Below, piece by piece: positions 47,799 to 59,869 of a stretch of 64,000 bases of DNA. The position numbers were made by a program, and so were the translations under genes. The DNA is from Catonia carolina (taxonomy: Eukaryota; Arthropoda; Insecta; Hemiptera; Achilidae). The stretch lies in contig JAQMRL010000003.1 of NCBI GenBank assembly GCA_035578175.1, positions 108,302,969 through 108,366,968 of the forward strand, given 5' to 3'. Under the pieces are notes generated by a model. That model worked only from the letters and a program-made list of their open reading frames with translations, searched no databases and was not told the DNA's origin. How positions within the stretch are numbered: position 1 is the first letter of the stretch; each line of letters opens with the position of its first letter.

Positions 47799-48874
47799 AT
47801 GGCCAGTAAAATTGGAACATTAGGTAAAAATAAAAGCTCTCCACCCGTTACGCGCTCGAAAATAAACATAATAATTATCATCTCCAGCTGTTAGCCTTGA
47901 AAAAAAAGTAGCCAAATTAGTTGAAGAACAAAAAAACATTAGGGAATCTATAATAAATAGCAATAAACAAAACGAGGATATAAGAAATAAGCTTGAACAA
48001 GAGATAGCTTCACTAAAAGAAATAATTAAAATAAATGAAAATGATCACAAAGTCGAAATTAATAAACTTATGGAAGCAAATAAAATTTTAGAAAATGAGA
48101 TAAAATTAGTTAATTTAAAATTAAAAAATGGGTTAGGGCTAAATAAAAATAGTAATAATAACAGCAAAATAAATAATACCCCTAAAAATAAAATTTAATT
48201 CAACAGTAAAAAATGATCCAAAGAAACTTTTGTACAGTGAAGCATTAGCATCTAAAAAAGCTACTAAAATAAACAATAATAATAAATACAAGGTCTTGGT
48301 GCTTGCGGACAGCCACGGACGTGGGTGCTGTGATCTGTTAAGTAAAAAATTAAATGATTTTGATGTTAGTGTAGTTTTTAAGCCGAATGCTCCTTTAAAA
48401 GAAGTAGTAAAATCAGCTAAAGATGATTTAAAAACCCTTAATAAGAATGATCATTTGATAATTATCGGAGGAACCAATGATATCAGTTCTAAAAATTTCC
48501 AAAATACACCTCAAATTCTAAAAACAATTGAAGAACTGGTTCCAATGAGCAATAAAACTAATTTAATAATAAATACAATTCCCGTTCGACATGACAAGCC
48601 AGAACTAAATACAGTAATAAATAAACTAAACCGTGATATTCATAAAAAATTTAATAGACTAGAAAATAAAACAGTAAACAGGATTAAAATTAGTTTCATC
48701 AATGAATAGCTTAATCGTACTAATTTCACTAATCATGGGTTACATTTGAATCAGTCTGGTAAAAACGTGTTGTGTGATAGGTTAGCATCCCTCGTCACTT
48801 GTAAACTCCCTGACAAATTAAAAGCTAAAGAGTCTTTTTTAATGAGTTGGCTGAAACAAGGGATAAAGAGATAG
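47799..48874 (+). pseudogene. CR1-like ORF1: coiled coil plus SGNH esterase-like domain
   Basis: The likely start is ATG 47799 (MASKIGTLGKNKSSPPVTRS). After a shift near 47870 a coiled coil runs to about 48180 (VAKLVEEQKNIRESIIN, then heptad-like KLEQEIASLKEIIK). After another shift the SGNH-like domain begins at about 48230: VLVLADSHGRGC (block I serine), IIIGGTNDIS (block III), and, past an in-frame TAG at 48707, NHGLHLNQSG (block V histidine). The frame ends near 48874. Such ORF1 esterase domains are known in CR1/L2-type LINEs, where their role in transposition is unclear. Confidence 0.7.
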
Positions 48875-51861
48875 GACATATAAGGTTAGGTTTTATTGGT
48901 GAAACGCAACTGAAGAGGAGATCACAGGTTTTTAATTACAGTAATGGTAGGTTAGGTTTACATGATCTCAGGTTAGTAAATAGGCTGCGACCAGCTTCCA
49001 TAATTGGAGTCAACACAGTTGTAGATAACCAAAACAATCAGGAAAATAATGCATCCCACTTCTCTATTTTACATCAAAATATTCAATATTTAAGTAATAA
49101 AATAGACAGGTTAGATATATTTTTAAGTTCTGAGAACCCAGATATGGTGGTATTTACTGAACACGGTTTAAAATGTAATGAGATGTCACTAATAAACTTT
49201 TCAGGGTTTTCTATTATTGCTTCATATTGTAGGAAAATGCACAAAAGTGGGGGGGTTTGTATATTAGCTAATTCAAGTAAAAAACTTGACACTCGTAATT
49301 TACCTTATCTAGAACGGTTTTCTCGGGAAATGGTTATTGAAGTGGCTGGGGTAGAAGTTAGGTTAGAAAAGAGGGGGTCAGTTTTGTTCATCGTTCAGTG
49401 AACTACTGGAAGTTTTAATAGAGCGATACGTAAAAGTGGTAGTTTTGGGTGATTTTAATGTAAATCTTGCTGTTGAAAATAAAATGGCTGAAGAGTTTAG
49501 GGATATTGTGGAGATGAACAATCTTGATATAAAAGTTAAAGGTTATACAAGAATTACTACTCACTCACAAACCATAATAGATAATATTTTACCAAATATG
49601 GAGAGTTGTCAGGTTAGGTTAAGGGGTTCAGAGCTCTCTGATCACGGCTACCAAGTATTAGAGATTCAGGATTTAGGTAGTCATGTCCCAAATCAAAAAA
49701 ATATTAAAGAATTTAGGCAGGAAGACCAAGGGAATATTAATTGTTTGTTACATAGTTTAGCCAAAGAGGATTGGAAGACGGTTTTCAATTCATCTGACAT
49801 TAATCAAAAATATCACAATTTTATTGAGACATTAAAATTTCATTATAATAATAATTGTCCAATTAAAAAGAAAGATGTAAAAAATATTGTCAGTGAAACA
49901 GATGAGTGGGTCACAGGGGAAATTTTGCAAATGAGGTCTGAAGTTAGAGATGCATACTCAGATTTTCTTTCACATAGGACTACCTTTAATGAACAAAGGT
50001 ACAAAACTATTAAAAAACATTATGCCAGAGAAGTCCAGAGAGCTAAATGTAAAAAAACTGCCGAAGTTCTTCATAATTCACCAAATCTAAACTCAACAAT
50101 ATGGGAAATAATTAATAAGAATCGAGGTGTAGTTAGCAACAAAAGTTTTACTGACATACCTAATATTGTTAACAAAACCAATGAACTTATAGAGAATGGT
50201 ATAGAAATTTGTAATTATTTTAACAAATATTACCAGGAAGTAGCTTTAAAACTTAAACAACAGATTAGGGAAACAGTGGGATGTTATGATCCAAAAGGTA
50301 ACAAGGTAGTTAATCAATTCTTATTTAGCCTAGTTTCAAGGGAGGAATTAGAATCAGTTATTGATAGTTTGAAAAGTAAGAAAACATGTGGGTTAGATGG
50401 GATTTCTAGTATAATTGTTTAAAAATGTAAACATCTTTTAATTACTCCTCTCCTTCATTTGATTAACTTCTCACTTGAAGCAGGTGTATTTCCAAACAAA
50501 CTGAAGGAGGCAAAAATATTGCCTATATTTAAGAATGGAGATAGCCAGTTAGTTGAAAATTATAGACCCATAAGTATTTTAAACACAGTCAGTAAAAGTT
50601 TTGAAAAGGTAGTATTTATTAGGTTAATCAGTTTCTTGACTGAAAACCTAATCATCTCATAGGATCAGCATGGTTTCCAAAAAGGTAGATCAACTAAAAC
50701 TGCAATTGTTTCACTTGTGGAGCAAGTAGTTGATATATTGGACGCCGGGGAGAAAGCATTGGCAGTGTTTCTGGATCTGAGTAAAGCTTTCGATTGTGTT
50801 GATCATGAAATTTTATTGAAAACACTAGAGTCATTAGGCGTTAGGGATGTAGAGTTGAAATGGTTTCAATCTTACCTTATTAATAGATTACAGTGTGTGG
50901 AGTTAACTAGGGTTGTTAGAGGGAAACTTACAAAAGTTGTATCTGGAAAGCTTGAAGTCAAAGCAGGCGTTCCACAAGGGTCAGTTTTAGGTCCAATTCT
51001 GTTTCTATTGTACATTAATAGGTTACCAGAAGTCATACCTAATGGCAGAGCTTTGTTGTTTGCTGATGATACTTCAGTAATCAGTAACAGTTCACTGGTA
51101 GATGCTCTTGAAGTAAATACACATGTTAACATAGAATCCGTAGTGTATTAATAATTAGTTTATTTTTTTTTTGTGAATGAAATGTTATTAACAGTTAATG
51201 GGAAAAAGTGTCAGTACTTGCAGTTCAAAAATAAACATAACGTTAAAGAAAGTAGAGAAGTGGATGTATTTATTCATAATAATAGTTTAGAGCATGTAGA
51301 AACAGTGAAGTTCCTGGGCGTATCTCTAGATAGATCTTTGTCTTGGGACTTCTATATCAATCAAGTTTGTAGTAAAATATCATCTGGGGTATTTGCACTA
51401 AAACAAATCGCCAGATTAAAAATGATAAAAAATTACTCATGGCAGCTTATCATGGCCTCATTCTGTCTCATATCCGTTATGGTATTTTAGTATGGGGTAA
51501 TTCTAGCATGGGTAATATGAATAGGGTTTTTAAAATTCAAAAGAAAGCTATTAGGTATATGGTGGGAGCTAACCAGCTAACCTCATGCAGGCCACTATTT
51601 AAGGAGCTTAAATTGCTTACAGTTCCCTGTCTCTACATTTTTGAGGTGATTATGTATGTTAGGCAAAATAATTTTATGCAGAATTTCAATGTTCACAATC
51701 ATAACACGAGAAACAGGAATGATTATTGTGTGGCTAATCACTCCACAAAATTGTTTGAACAAAAACCTACTTATGCAGGGAGAAAATTCATAAATAAATT
51801 ACCCCAATCTTTAAAGTGTTGTGAGGATTTGAATTCCTTTAAAAAATTACTTGATCGGTGA
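48847..51861 (+). pseudogene. CR1-like ORF2: endonuclease-reverse transcriptase (broken)
   Basis: The endonuclease part reads ILHQNIQYLSNKIDRLDIF and MVVFTEHGL up to a shift near 49400, then VVLGDFNVNL and SELSDHGYQVLEI. The reverse transcriptase has KKTCGLDGISS, a TAA at 50420, NYRPISILNTVSKSFEKV, a TAG at 50660, then HGFQKGRS, FLDLSKAFDCVDH, AGVPQGSVLGPILFLLYIN and catalytic LFADDTSVI near 51060. A stop at 51149 and a shift near 51480 precede the tail (ILVWGNSS, PTYAGRKFINKLPQSLK) ending at 51861. At least five lesions; otherwise complete and long enough to classify. Confidence 0.87.
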
Positions 51862-51999
51862 AACTTTTTATAGCGTACAAGAATTTCTTTCTTGATAGTA
51901 GTGATACATAGTGTGTTTCTTATATGTATTTCAGGTGTTACATCTGACGACATGTCCTATACTCCTCCTGGAGTCTCCAGGGCGCAAAAAAAAAAAAAA

Positions 52000-52743
52000 G
52001 TATTAATTTAATGAAAGTGTACCGTCGAACGTCAAGAATTCTTTAATACGAATAATTTTACCTTTATCCGTTTGAAAAATTCAACATCATTAAAAACGTT
52101 TTTATAATCATATAATTGTATATATATTGTGTATATAGTCATATAATCTCTTTAAATAGGTGGGTTAAAGAAATATTCTAGAAAAACGGAGGTCTGTTTC
52201 TTACAAAAATCATTTTTATTGCTTCTCGGAGATCATAACTAATTTAAACAAAATCAATAAAATAAAAGGTGTTACAGATAACCAACCGACTCTATCACAA
52301 ACAGTTGTACAACAAAGACCCTTTAAAAAAACTTTTATAAATAAGTATTCTTTTTTAACTAACCCTATTGCAACTTTTTCATTCTATTATCAACTCTTTA
52401 CCATTCACGAATTAAGTACTAGAAATTTCGTTAACCATAATTTTTTTCAATATTGTCACAATATATTTTTAACAAGGAAAATTTTTGTAACTTACTATGA
52501 AAGAAAATATACAAATTACTTTTACTTAACGAACACACAATAATTTATACATCTAACTTGATTTAGGACATAAATGCAAATTTTTCTCAGTATAAATTAA
52601 GAATAGTGGAATTATTTTATTCCGTCTTGAATAGTGCATGTACAAGAAGGCTGCCTTGACGTCTCTCTTTTTGAAGTCACTAATTCCTTTGCCATTTTTG
52701 CGCTTTCAGTTTGGTCTTTAAAATATCCATTGAGGAAGTTTTA
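52000..52743. other. No gene seen
   Basis: Flank of the LINE tail, AT-rich and without recognisable features. Confidence 0.45.

Positions 52744-52791
<48 letters not shown>
52744..52791. repeat. TA microsatellite
   Basis: About 24 uninterrupted TA repeats. Confidence 0.95.
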
Positions 52792-52795
<4 letters not shown>

Positions 52796-52999
52796 CTGTT
52801 TATACCGAACAAATCAATCAGCTACTTAAAATATAACACGACAAGTTGATCAGTTTCAATAAATTGATCACGCTAAAATAAGTCGATCCGAGATCAATTT
52901 ACTCGGTAGATTCAGAAAGCCGGAGTATAAAGTGATCAGTTTGTATGTGTAGCCTTAGATAATATTCACTCCGCCAAATATACGTTGCGTATACGGGCC

Positions 53000-53169
53000 T
53001 ATAAAGAGTTGCGCGGATGGTATTGGCGCGAAACCGACCAACATCGGCCAACATAACCTCTCAGTAGCACACGATAAATTGTAGAATGTGGTCGTACTTT
53101 GTGTAAGTGAGTTGCCGTTTCATTACTACGAAGAGATGGTTTTCATAAGTTTTAAACTAATAAATATGG
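53000..53169 (+). promoter_or_regulatory. Candidate promoter and first coding exon of an unknown gene
   Basis: TATAAAG at 53000-53006 lies in a short CpG-richer patch (GCGCGGATGG, TTGGCGCGAAACCG). ATG at 53136 opens 11 codons (MVFISFKLINM) plus one base, followed by a consensus donor GTAAGT at 53170. No second exon can be chosen, so this is only a candidate. Confidence 0.25.
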
Positions 53170-54684
53170 GTAAGTAAATATTTTACTTTTATATATTATA
53201 ATAATAGTAACATACAGCTTAGACTGTTCCTGTAAATTATCTTTTATTATGCTTTTTTAAGGCAGTCGATTGAATTTATATGGTAGATGTACAATGATTT
53301 TTATATGATATTTGGAATAATTTAAAAAGTATAAGCCAACCGTTAATGTAAAAAAATTAACTAATCATGTTATTATAACATTTCTCATTCCACGTTTTTT
53401 TTTTTTTTGAACGAGATCGTAGCCTAAACCTTAGAGTTACTGATAAAATTTCCAGAAGTTAGCCTAATCACTGGCAATATTTGATTTCTCAATGAGCTGT
53501 ACTTTACATTATTTATTTATTTTTCTAAATTTTTATCTGTAACAACAGTCCTTTGACCGAATACAGTTTACTTAAGTTTAAGTTAAGTTTTGATCAGCAG
53601 TTAAATACCAGTTTACTTAATTTTACAGTTAACTGGTTGTAATAGTGTTGTCGGTTTTTTTAAACACTCGCAAATTATTTACAGATCAAAAACTTTCTTT
53701 TAATCAAATATTTTTAATTTTTCTTTACTACACATTTTGAGTTAGTTTTCGCCCTCAGATCATTCGGGAGAACTTAAAATATTTTGTAGGCTGAATACTG
53801 TAGATATTCAAACGAAGTAGTCGTGTGCTTGGAAAATTTGTTTGGTTTAGAAAAATGTTGAATGGCGCTTCTTGTTATTGTTATTGTGAGTGGTACTAAT
53901 TCAATGCCGAGGTTTCAATTTAAAAATCGTAAAATTTCATATATGTAAAGGCACGGCAGGGCAGGTATTTTGAACTACTGGAAGACAGGCCCACAAAGTT
54001 CATTGTGTTAGAAATAGGTAGTTTTTCGTATTTCGAATTTACATTTTTCCATGTAAATATTTCATTTCATATAAATTTATATTTCCATATTTTCCATTTT
54101 TACGGGTAGGGTTTAGCATATTTTAGTTCACCTGCCTGTATGTTACATTTAACATAACATTAGTTAATTTAGCCCAATTTTTACAGGACTAAATTAAATG
54201 TTATGTTTCTTCTTTCTTGCGTTTCATTGAGACCGGTGTCGTATGCGGAGTTTAGTCCTATGTAGAATTTAGTATAGCGTTTCATATATATAAGGCTGAC
54301 CTTGAAGCATGTACAGTTTAGTTTAGTACAGATGCTGACGACGTCACTATTATTACAACGTCACTATACTATACGTAGCTACTATATTATTACTAGCCTA
54401 TACTATTTCCCCTGTCCACAGAATTTTCATTTAGTGTCTCCTCATTTACTAATGAGTAGAATTAGCTTATGTTTATCGTTTTACATTGTTTACTCATGAT
54501 TAAACATAGGTTATATTCTTCGACCACTTTATAAAATTCAAAAATGTGTGTGTGTGTTTACCTATTTCTGTAATTTGACATGATGAATAATTTGCAGACA
54601 AATGTTATGCGCTACCATCTGTATAGTTCAATTGCTTACAGTTTTTTTTGTACATTTTTAAGTGATAGTGAATGCAAAAAAATC
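53170..54684. other. No gene seen
   Basis: If the 53136 exon is real this is intron. Otherwise AT-rich spacer; the 65-residue frame at 54302 is not supported. Confidence 0.4.
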
Positions 54685-54840
54685 TTCGTAAAGAATTTCA
54701 ATATCCACAATAACACAAAAAAAAACAATGGTTTACGATGTCGCTAACCACAACACTCGATTTTATGAACCAAAACCTACTTACGCAGGTAGAAAATACA
54801 TCAGTAAATTACCACAACCTTTAAAAATTCTTTAAACATT
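54685..54840 (+). pseudogene. Fossil tail of the CR1-like LINE
   Basis: One frame reads VANHNTRFYEPKPTYAGRKY and ISKLPQPLKIL, aligned with 51740-51810 of the CR1-like ORF2 (KPTYAGRKFINKLPQSLK). Only about 150 bp are left. Confidence 0.7.
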
Positions 54841-55540
54841 TTACGAACAGGTGAATTGAGTAGTCTATTATTTGGAAAAAATTATTGGATAAAACAGACC
54901 AATACGCTTGTTGAGGTAAGTAAGAAGTAGCAATAAATGGATCGGTAAGTAATGAATTTAACACACCTCAGTATTTCCGTGCATTGCATTAACAGAAATG
55001 GCCTATGATACGTTAAATTCAGACACTGTTAACAATAGATTAGCTTCTATTACAATCAGAAACCACTTTCAAATAAAACTTACCTCAAATAAGTTTAAAG
55101 TACTAGGCCTAATGAAACACAAATACAAACACATCCGTAAACATTATAATACCATAAATACAGCAAGAATCAAACAAAATTTGTCCCGTAACCAACAAGC
55201 TCACGTCTACATAGCTTGGCATTGAGAAAGAAACTAAAAGAACCTGAGTGCTTGGGGTAGAATAAAGTTCAAAATATACGAAACTAATAAAACAATAAAA
55301 AAACAAAATTGCAAAACTAACCCGCAGAAAGGAGACAGTCTACCTGAAACCCCAGTCGATTCCTTGCACCGATGTGTCGAATTCACTGGAAAGCAAGGTT
55401 GGCCTTTTGAGTTATATGTATGGTTTGAAAAGAAGATGTAGGGTAACACTACCACCCTACTAGCTAATAAATTATCCAAATAATGTTAAAATGGTCCTGA
55501 ATGTCAAAATATGAGTGTGAAACCTTGAAAAATGTTCACT
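54841..55540. other. No gene supported
   Basis: The 75-residue frame at 54998 is lysine/asparagine-rich and unrecognised, and its antisense is also open. Confidence 0.4.
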
Positions 55541-55858
55541 GTTTAGGTCATCAGCCGATAGGCTGGTATGAACCTCCTTTATTAAGTAAAACGAGGAGTG
55601 AGGTGCTTTACCATTGATTTTCTCACCGAGTGGAAAACAATGCTTACCAGAATACCAGGCCCTCTAAAAAGCATCTACTTTCCACCCTGCAAATGACACC
55701 TTCACTTCATTCACCTCAGGGTCTACCTTTATAATGAAATTAATTACTCTCTGCCATGTAATTGGGCGACCATGCGATAAGAGAACTATTTTTTGTAGCC
55801 CTAAAATTAGCAATTCGAGTGCAAATAATTTAACACTCCACTTGTCTGTTGTGGGCAC
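55541..55858 (+). repeat. SINE-A copy with internal deletions
   Basis: From TGTTTAGGTCATCAGCCG to TGTCTGTTGTGGGCA. It lacks part of the middle (after GTCTACC, near 55725). Diverged flanks AAAATGTTCAC and AAAAGTTTACA are a possible target duplication. Confidence 0.65.
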
Positions 55859-56599
55859 ATAAAAGTTTACAGAAAGGAAAATTTGTTAAAAGAATATTAT
55901 TTATAGCAGGTAAATAGTAATAATAATAATTCATAAGTTTGAAAACGAAGTAAATATATTATCTAAAATTCTAACAAAAACCAAATTTTTCTTTTAACGT
56001 ATACTTATTTATGCAGTACGCTCAAAAATAATCGTATTACTAATTAAGCTAATAAAATTAAAAACAAATTATCATTTCTTATTAACCATGCGTGTAAAAA
56101 TCTAGTGGATTTTCCTTTCTTGGATCCCTTAACAGTATTCTCATTAAAGATTGTGCTGTAGGTATGTGAATTTAAGAAAAATATAGGTAATCATAAAATA
56201 TTTGCACTGTAGTACACAGACTATATGGTGTAACAATTCCTCTTAATTTATTAAAGTAAATACGAGAGAATATTAAACTGTGTTGCAGTATTTTTATTTT
56301 AGTATATTACTTTATACACAGGACCTATACGCATGCATTGCGCTGTTTAACTTGTGGAGTACTAGAATAAAAATAGTGGAATTAAAATTACTATAAGGGA
56401 GAGGCGCAGTGAATGTAATTTCCGTACAAGAAATGAGGCCTATGCCATGGTTTCCCGTAGTACGTATAAGGGAAACCATTGTATATCCCCTCCACGTGCA
56501 TATTACAAGGTCAGACGGTCTATGTAATAAGTCCTATACTAAATTCAACATGGTACTAAAAATAAAATACTACACCGGAATAATGATCTGCAATACTTA
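55859..56599. other. No gene supported
   Basis: AT-rich. The 63-residue frame at 56409 contains an internal inverted repeat (ATGGTTTCCC near 56447 and GGGAAACCAT near 56470) and no domain. Confidence 0.4.
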
Positions 56600-56685
56600 A
56601 CAACCCGGTGATGAAGCAAAGGTAAATCGCGTCACCCCAAGTTTACTTAGGAGGTTAAAACCAGACCTTGAGCTGATTAACATTT
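56600..56685 (-). repeat. SINE-A, degenerate end fragment
   Basis: TTTACTTAGGAGGTTAAAACC and GAGCTGATTAAC follow the family end on the - strand, with many changes. It lies just left of the palindrome at 56716. Confidence 0.35.
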
Positions 56686-56715
56686 TTCCATAAATTTGTG
56701 TTTCGTAAAAATTTA

Positions 56716-57827
56716 TGTTTTTAGCACAAAGCTTTATCTCCCTTGATTTTCACCGCTTGTAGAATAAAACGGTTTTTACAAAATAGGTCGAGGGTGGTGT
56801 TACTAGCAGTAAAAATTATACTCCTGAAATAGTTCTTTCTAAATGAAATGTTTATATATATATATATATAGTAACAAAAGAAGAATATTATTTATGGTTT
56901 GTGGTGCTGTTTGATGCATGGATCTAAGCAAAGAACCGGCTTGTCTACATGCTGGACAATACCATGTTGTATCCTTCCTTATTTTATTTTTTGCGCATAC
57001 CCGATATCTTTTCTGGCTGTATCTAGTCTATCCCTATTTCTTCTGTACCCGGGCAGTTACGTGCCCTTCTATCACTGTCAGTCTGGGTGGGAGGTGTGCT
57101 GTTGCGGGTTGATCATGACCTTATTACCGAAAGTCGTATCATGAAGGGAAAGTTTAGAGTTCCCAGACGTTTTTCTAAAAAGAAAGAAACTATTGACACG
57201 GGTTAAATGAAATATATGTATGGCACGCTTTTTATACCACTTCATAGTTTCCTTTCAATGGGATCGATGGCCTATTATCCCATTGAAAGGAAACTATGAA
57301 GTGGTATAAAAAGCGTGCCATACATATATTTCATTTAACCCGTGTCAATAGTTTCTTTCTTTTTAGAAAAACGTCTGGGAACTCTAAACTTTCCCTTCAT
57401 GATACGACTTTCGGTAATAAGGTCATGATCACCCCGCAACAGCACACCTCCCACCCAGACTGACAGTGATAGAAGGGCACGTAACTGCCCGGGTACAGAA
57501 GAAATAGGGATAGACTAGATACAGCCAGAAAAGATATCGGGTATGCGCAAAAAATAAAATAAGGAAGGATACAACATGGTATTGTCCAGCGTGTAGACAA
57601 GCCGGTTCTTTGCTTAGATCCATGCATCAAACAGCACCACAAACCATAAATAATATTCTTCTTTTGTTACTATATATATATATATATATAAACATTTCAT
57701 TTAGAAAGAACTATTTCAGGAGTATAATTTTTACTGCTAGTAACACCACCCTCGACCTATTTTGTAAAAACCGTTTTATTCTACAAGCGGTGAAAATCAA
57801 GGGAGATAAAGCTTTGTGCTAAAAACA
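56716..57827. repeat. Near-perfect 1.1-kb palindrome (arms about 550 bp, 12-bp centre)
   Basis: Left arm 56716-57264, centre 57265-57276, right arm 57277-57827. I find only about two base differences in the arms (near 57109 and 56952, against their partners) plus one extra TA in the right-arm TA run. Each arm carries the same 81-codon frame (+ 56899-57144, - 57397-57642), with hydrophobic, Tyr/Cys-rich content and no recognisable domain. There are no clear target duplications. Transcribed, it would give a hairpin of about 550 bp. It could be a recent inverted duplication, a foldback transposon or a hairpin-siRNA locus. Confidence 0.9.
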
Positions 57828-58290
57828 AAATGTGTATGCAGGTATACAGTATAGTACCCCTTCAGTATACAAACTGTATCAAAATGGGATAATGCTTTTA
57901 TTTCATTATGTTATCTGCGTACAATACGTAAAATATTCCTGTCCACATATCACTTTTTATGAATACGATCGTCTATTTTTATACAAAATTATTTTACATA
58001 TAACGCTTGCACTGTTTTGTAATATACAGAACAAAATAATACATCTTTTGAATGAAATAACAAAGACGTTTTGGAACGTCATTCAGTCATTCCTAATGAA
58101 GATAGAACCTAATGGCTGAAGACGTTCCGGAACGTCCAACATTATTTCCTACAAAACTAACATTTTGCAATGAATAAATTGCAAAAACTAGTATAAAAAC
58201 ATGTTCTCCTGATAGACTAACAAAAAAAACATAAAAAAAATTCAGCCACTCGGTGAAGTTTTGAATATTTGGGTAGCGCTGAACGTGTTT
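57828..58290. other. No gene supported
   Basis: Separates the two palindromes. A repeated GACGTT..GGAACGTC pair occurs at about 58066-58135. Confidence 0.4.
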
Positions 58291-58939
58291 GTGGTTTTTA
58301 AACGTCCGTTACTCCGTCCAGGCTCTTCATAAAAGAACGGCGTTTAAGTACGTTGAAGATCAGAGTTTTCCCTATATGAACATTTTGAAATAGAAGTCAT
58401 TTTAAAATGCCGGCCACTTTCTTTAAAGTTTATTTTGGCTTCACGAAAAGAGAGGGAAATGATTTTTGGACTAAGCCATGCATTTTTACAGCAGTATTGT
58501 GCCATTTATCGTATTTTGCATTTGTAATTAGAAATAGATATGTCGTGTTTTTTGTCTAAACTTCTTGAGAGAAAACTGAGCTCTATAGCGGTATCCGCTC
58601 CGAATATAGCGTTTAGAAAAACAAACTTCTATGTTTTCCCTGCTGCAACACATTCCGTAGCTCATTTTGAATAATTTAACAATGTTTTTATTTAAAAATT
58701 TAATGCTTCGCTTGACATAAAACCGTTGTGAAAATACATGGTTTAGTCCAAAAATCATTTCCCTACCCTTGCGTGGAGCCAAAAAAGCACTTTTTAAATA
58801 AATGGCTGGCATATTAAAACGGATCATGAGATTAAACTTTTAAAATATTCATATTACAGAAAAGACTCTGATCTTCAACGTACTTAAACGCCGATATTTA
58901 TGAAAAGCCTGGACGGAGTAACGGAAGTTTAAAAACCAC
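58291..58939. repeat. Older palindrome or foldback element (arms about 220 bp)
   Basis: Left arm from GTGGTTTTTAAACGTCCGTT (58291) to about 58480; right arm from about 58735 to 58939, inverted. Matching landmarks: CGTACTTAAACGCC and AAATCATTTCCCT in the right arm, with partners at about 58345 and 58455. Divergence is much higher than in the palindrome at 56716. The 99-residue - strand frame at 58528 spans loop and arm and is not supported as a gene. Confidence 0.7.
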
Positions 58940-59449
58940 ATTAACGGAAAACCGGCTAAAAACTGAGTAGTACTTTTTGCGTAAATTGCTGGAGTTATCT
59001 CCGATTAATTTCTAAATAAAAAATCTAAATCGAACCATTCAATGCAGGAAAGAACAGGCTTTAATTTAGTGCTTTGTTCAAAAATATTTATGTTTTTTTT
59101 TGAGATAAATTTCTTCAAACGAATGCGGGAAGGTGGCATGCCCCTAAGCGCATGCGGCGTCGAATCGAACGTCAACTCGAAAGTCGAATGAGTGTGGACA
59201 TACCTAGTGAGTTAATATAAATACATTGAGACATATTTTATCATATTTTAGTTAAGGCTTATTCACATTCACTAATGTAATCAATGTGGTTGGAAATTAA
59301 AAATTAACTAATTCTTCTGAAAATAATAAAGCGCTGCATAATTTAAAAACACCAGGATCTCGTTTTTATTTTACGTCCAATTATTTTTTTTTCCATTAAT
59401 AATTCTGACGTTGAAAGAAATTAGATAACAATTAATGATTAAAGAATAT
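58940..59449. other. No gene seen
   Basis: AT-rich spacer with one GC-richer patch at 59125-59180, no open frame. Confidence 0.45.
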
Positions 59450-59530
59450 CAGACCTGACAGGGATCGAACTCGGTACACCAACAGACTGTCCACAGCACC
59501 AAGACAACCATTCGAAGAACTGGTATTTCA
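59450..59530 (-). repeat. tRNA-like SINE fragment
   Basis: On the - strand GAGTTCGATCCCTG resembles a B box, preceded by a weak A box-like stretch. Spacing resembles the tRNA-like part of SINE-C. No cloverleaf can be folded, so it is not called as a tRNA gene. Confidence 0.3.
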
Positions 59531-59869
59531 GCTAGCTATTATATGTGTATAAACAAGCACCATCTGTATTCGCGTTTGTACCTACCACAAAATTCTGCGG
59601 TCATGAAGCACTATGCGATCAATTTTTGCTTCCTGACTTCAACAGTAAAAATAGATTTAATCCCAGACTTTAAAAGTAAGACAAAAAAAATTCTTTCCTC
59701 CATTAACAACAGCAGTAAAATTATTCAATAAACTATTCGTTTTGGTTCAATGGATTTAGCATTATAAAGTTTGAAAATGTATTTACTGGAGATAACAAAA
59801 CACTAAGCGTAGTTTACAAGAAGTCTTGTAATAACAGATATAATTTTACAAACCGATCAATATGAAGCG

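Larger units (their letters stand above)
47799..51999 (+). mobile_element. CR1-like LINE with SGNH-type ORF1, degraded
   Basis: Two-ORF LINE on the + strand ending in 14 A bases (51986-51999). The A tail follows a hairpin, CCTGGAGTCTCCAGG, at about 51967-51981. The 5' UTR probably starts between 47110 and 47790 but no target duplication was found. An esterase-like ORF1 with a coiled coil followed by endonuclease and reverse transcriptase is the CR1/L2-type plan. Many stops and shifts make it inactive. Confidence 0.8.

Noticed and set aside
56899..57144. 81-residue hydrophobic protein gene
   Set aside because: It lies wholly within a palindrome arm and is mirrored at 57397-57642. There is no domain, promoter or signal of selection; the duplication alone explains two identical frames.
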